13,616 nucleotides of DNA, taken from contig LJUI01000062.1 in the NCBI GenBank assembly GCA_001303705.1, positions 1 to 13,616 on the forward strand. The letters are read 5' to 3'. Source of the stretch: a candidate division TA06 bacterium SM23_40 (GTDB taxonomy: Bacteria > LJUI01 > SM1-40). Shown in pieces: positions 13,153 to 13,616 of this stretch (position 1 is its first letter; the number at the start of each line of letters is the position of its first letter). A model generated the notes under the pieces. That model worked only from the letters and a program-made list of their open reading frames with translations, made no database searches and was not told the origin of the DNA. The position numbers and the translations under genes are program-made.

Positions 13153-13178
13153 CTGCCTGGTCCGCCCCCGACCAGCAG
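13153..13178 (-). other. Hairpin between rpmG and tRNA-Trp
   Basis: On the transcribed strand CTGCTGGTC pairs with GACCAGGCAG (9 base pairs with one bulged G), enclosing a G-rich 7-nt loop GGGGGCG. It begins about 7 nt after the rpmG stop. The following bases, CTTATGTCGC, lack a U-run, so intrinsic termination is unlikely. It may protect the 3' end of upstream messages after the tRNA is cut out; that role is inference. Confidence 0.5.
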
Positions 13179-13185
13179 AGGGGGA

Positions 13186-13338
13186 CTACCTCGTCTCTTT
13201 GTGAACGGTGTGCTTCCGACAGAAGGGACAGTACTTCTTGTATGCCAGACGATCCGGGTGTTTCGCCTTGTTCTTGGTAGTCGTATAGTTACGTCTCTTG
13301 CATTCACCGCAGGCGAGCGTCACGTCGATTCTGGCCAC
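13186..13338 (-). CDS. rpmG: 50S ribosomal protein L33 (zinc-ribbon form)
   Basis: L33 is a small 50S protein near the E site. The 50-aa product starts with GTG at 13336-13338, which has AGGAG 5 nt upstream, and reads [20 protein letters not shown] to [11 protein letters not shown]. Cysteines C10, C13, C37 and C40 form two CxxC pairs, so this is the zinc-binding (C+) version rather than the cysteine-free form used under zinc limitation. No in-frame ATG is available. It lies 174 nt after tuf and 72 nt before tRNA-Trp. Stop is TAG. It is too short and has too unusual a start to be found by simple ATG-based ORF lists. Confidence 0.96.
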   Translation of the reverse strand: MARIDVTLACGECKRRNYTTTKNKAKHPDRLAYKKYCPFCRKHTVHKETR

Positions 13339-13512
13339 GGGTGCTCCTGAGAATAGAAATGGGTCGACAGAAGATGTAAAATCCCCCCGCCGGCTGAAAC
13401 GCCCTTTTTCCCAACTCTCGCTATTCCAGCACGCTACCGAACTATCCTACTATGTATGGATCACGGGTTCACACAAACCCAGCCGTAAACAACTCTATTT
13501 CAGTCTATCTAT
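13339..13512 (-). other. Spacer between tuf and rpmG; no clear promoter or terminator
   Basis: This 174-nt gap is the longest in the window. It holds a short inverted repeat (GGGTT, loop TGTGTG, AACCC; 13465-13480) without a following U-run, and a poor sigma70-like pair TTGTGT (13471-13476) and CATAGT (13449-13454) 16 nt apart, matching consensus at 3 of 6 and 4 of 6 positions. Its extra length makes it the likeliest place for an internal promoter for rpmG-secE-nusG-rpl genes, but the sequence does not prove one. Confidence 0.3.
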
Positions 13513-13616
13513 CTATTCGATGATCTTGGCGACGACTCCCGCCCCGACCGTCCGGCCGCCCTCTCGTATCGCAAACCGTAGCTGCTCCTCACATGCTATC
13601 GGCGTTATCAAACTCA
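13513..13616 (-). CDS. tuf: Elongation factor Tu, C-terminal end (cut by window edge)
   Basis: EF-Tu delivers aminoacyl-tRNA to the ribosome. Only the last 34 codons are present: [11 protein letters not shown], then [19 protein letters not shown] and IIE before the TAG stop. This is the end of the third beta-barrel domain; the alanine in FAIREGG that corresponds to E. coli A375 (a kirromycin-resistance position) is unchanged. Three AUA codons, a CUA and a CGA occur in this short stretch, odd for what is usually the most codon-optimised gene. The stop lies in a TAGATAGATAGA repeat. The rest of the gene lies beyond the window. Confidence 0.97.
   Translation of the reverse strand, partial: SLITPIACEEQLRFAIREGGRTVGAGVVAKIIE

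Noticed and set aside
13119-13307. 62-codon minus-strand frame over the rpmG region
   Set aside because: The correct frame is the GTG-initiated one at 13186-13338, which gives a clear L33 with two CxxC pairs.
13449-13480. Possible sigma70 promoter and hairpin in the tuf-rpmG spacer
   Set aside because: The hexamers match only 3 and 4 of 6 positions and the inverted repeat has no U-run, so neither a promoter nor a terminator can be claimed.

Overview
The window is a single, tightly packed block of bacterial translation and transcription genes, all on the minus strand. Read in the direction of transcription (high to low coordinates) the order is: tuf (3' end only), rpmG, tRNA-Trp, secE, nusG, rplK, rplA, rplJ, rplL, rpoB, rpoC, rpsL, rpsG, fusA (5' part only). 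This is the ancestral rif-plus-str arrangement. No mobile element, CRISPR array, phage gene or unexplained coding region was found; the large plus-strand reading frames are antisense shadows of the conserved genes.

Organism: a bacterium of fairly high GC content (mid to upper fifties per cent by eye). RpoB (1258 aa) and RpoC (1357 aa) carry insertions like those of Gram-negative bacteria: SI1-like and SI2-like regions in beta, and an SI3-like insertion inside the beta' trigger loop. The F-loop of beta' has a KPQKK...GEIIESPI form, 7 residues longer than in E. coli. I associate this form with Bacteroidota and relatives, so an uncultured lineage of the FCB superphylum is my best guess; this is inference, not identification. 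Stop codons are mostly TAG and TGA, and AUA and CGA codons occur even in tuf, which suggests weak translational selection and perhaps slow growth.

Layout: 13513-13616 end of EF-Tu; 13339-13512 a 174-nt spacer; 13186-13338 L33; 13037-13113 tRNA-Trp with encoded CCA; 12748-12942 SecE; 12156-12683 NusG; 11652-12080 L11 (TTG start); 10898-11605 L1; 10290-10853 L10; 9783-10205 L7/L12; 5928-9704 RpoB; 1771-5844 RpoC (GTG start); 1341-1730 S12; 804-1274 S7; 1-707 EF-G G domain. Apart from the 174-nt spacer, gaps are 40 to 96 nt and contain no hairpin followed by a U-run. One or a few long transcripts are therefore likely, with possible internal control by hairpins between rpmG and the tRNA, between rplJ and rplL, and just before the rpoB ribosome binding site.

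Together the genes supply the ribosomal GTPase centre (L11, L10, L7/L12, EF-Tu, EF-G), the L1 stalk, the decoding-site proteins S12 and S7, the core RNA polymerase, its elongation factor NusG and the translocon subunit SecE. The most unusual observation is in RpoC: the near-universal catalytic motif NADFDGD reads AADFDGD. Second is a Glu in place of the usual Asp in the rifampicin pocket of RpoB.
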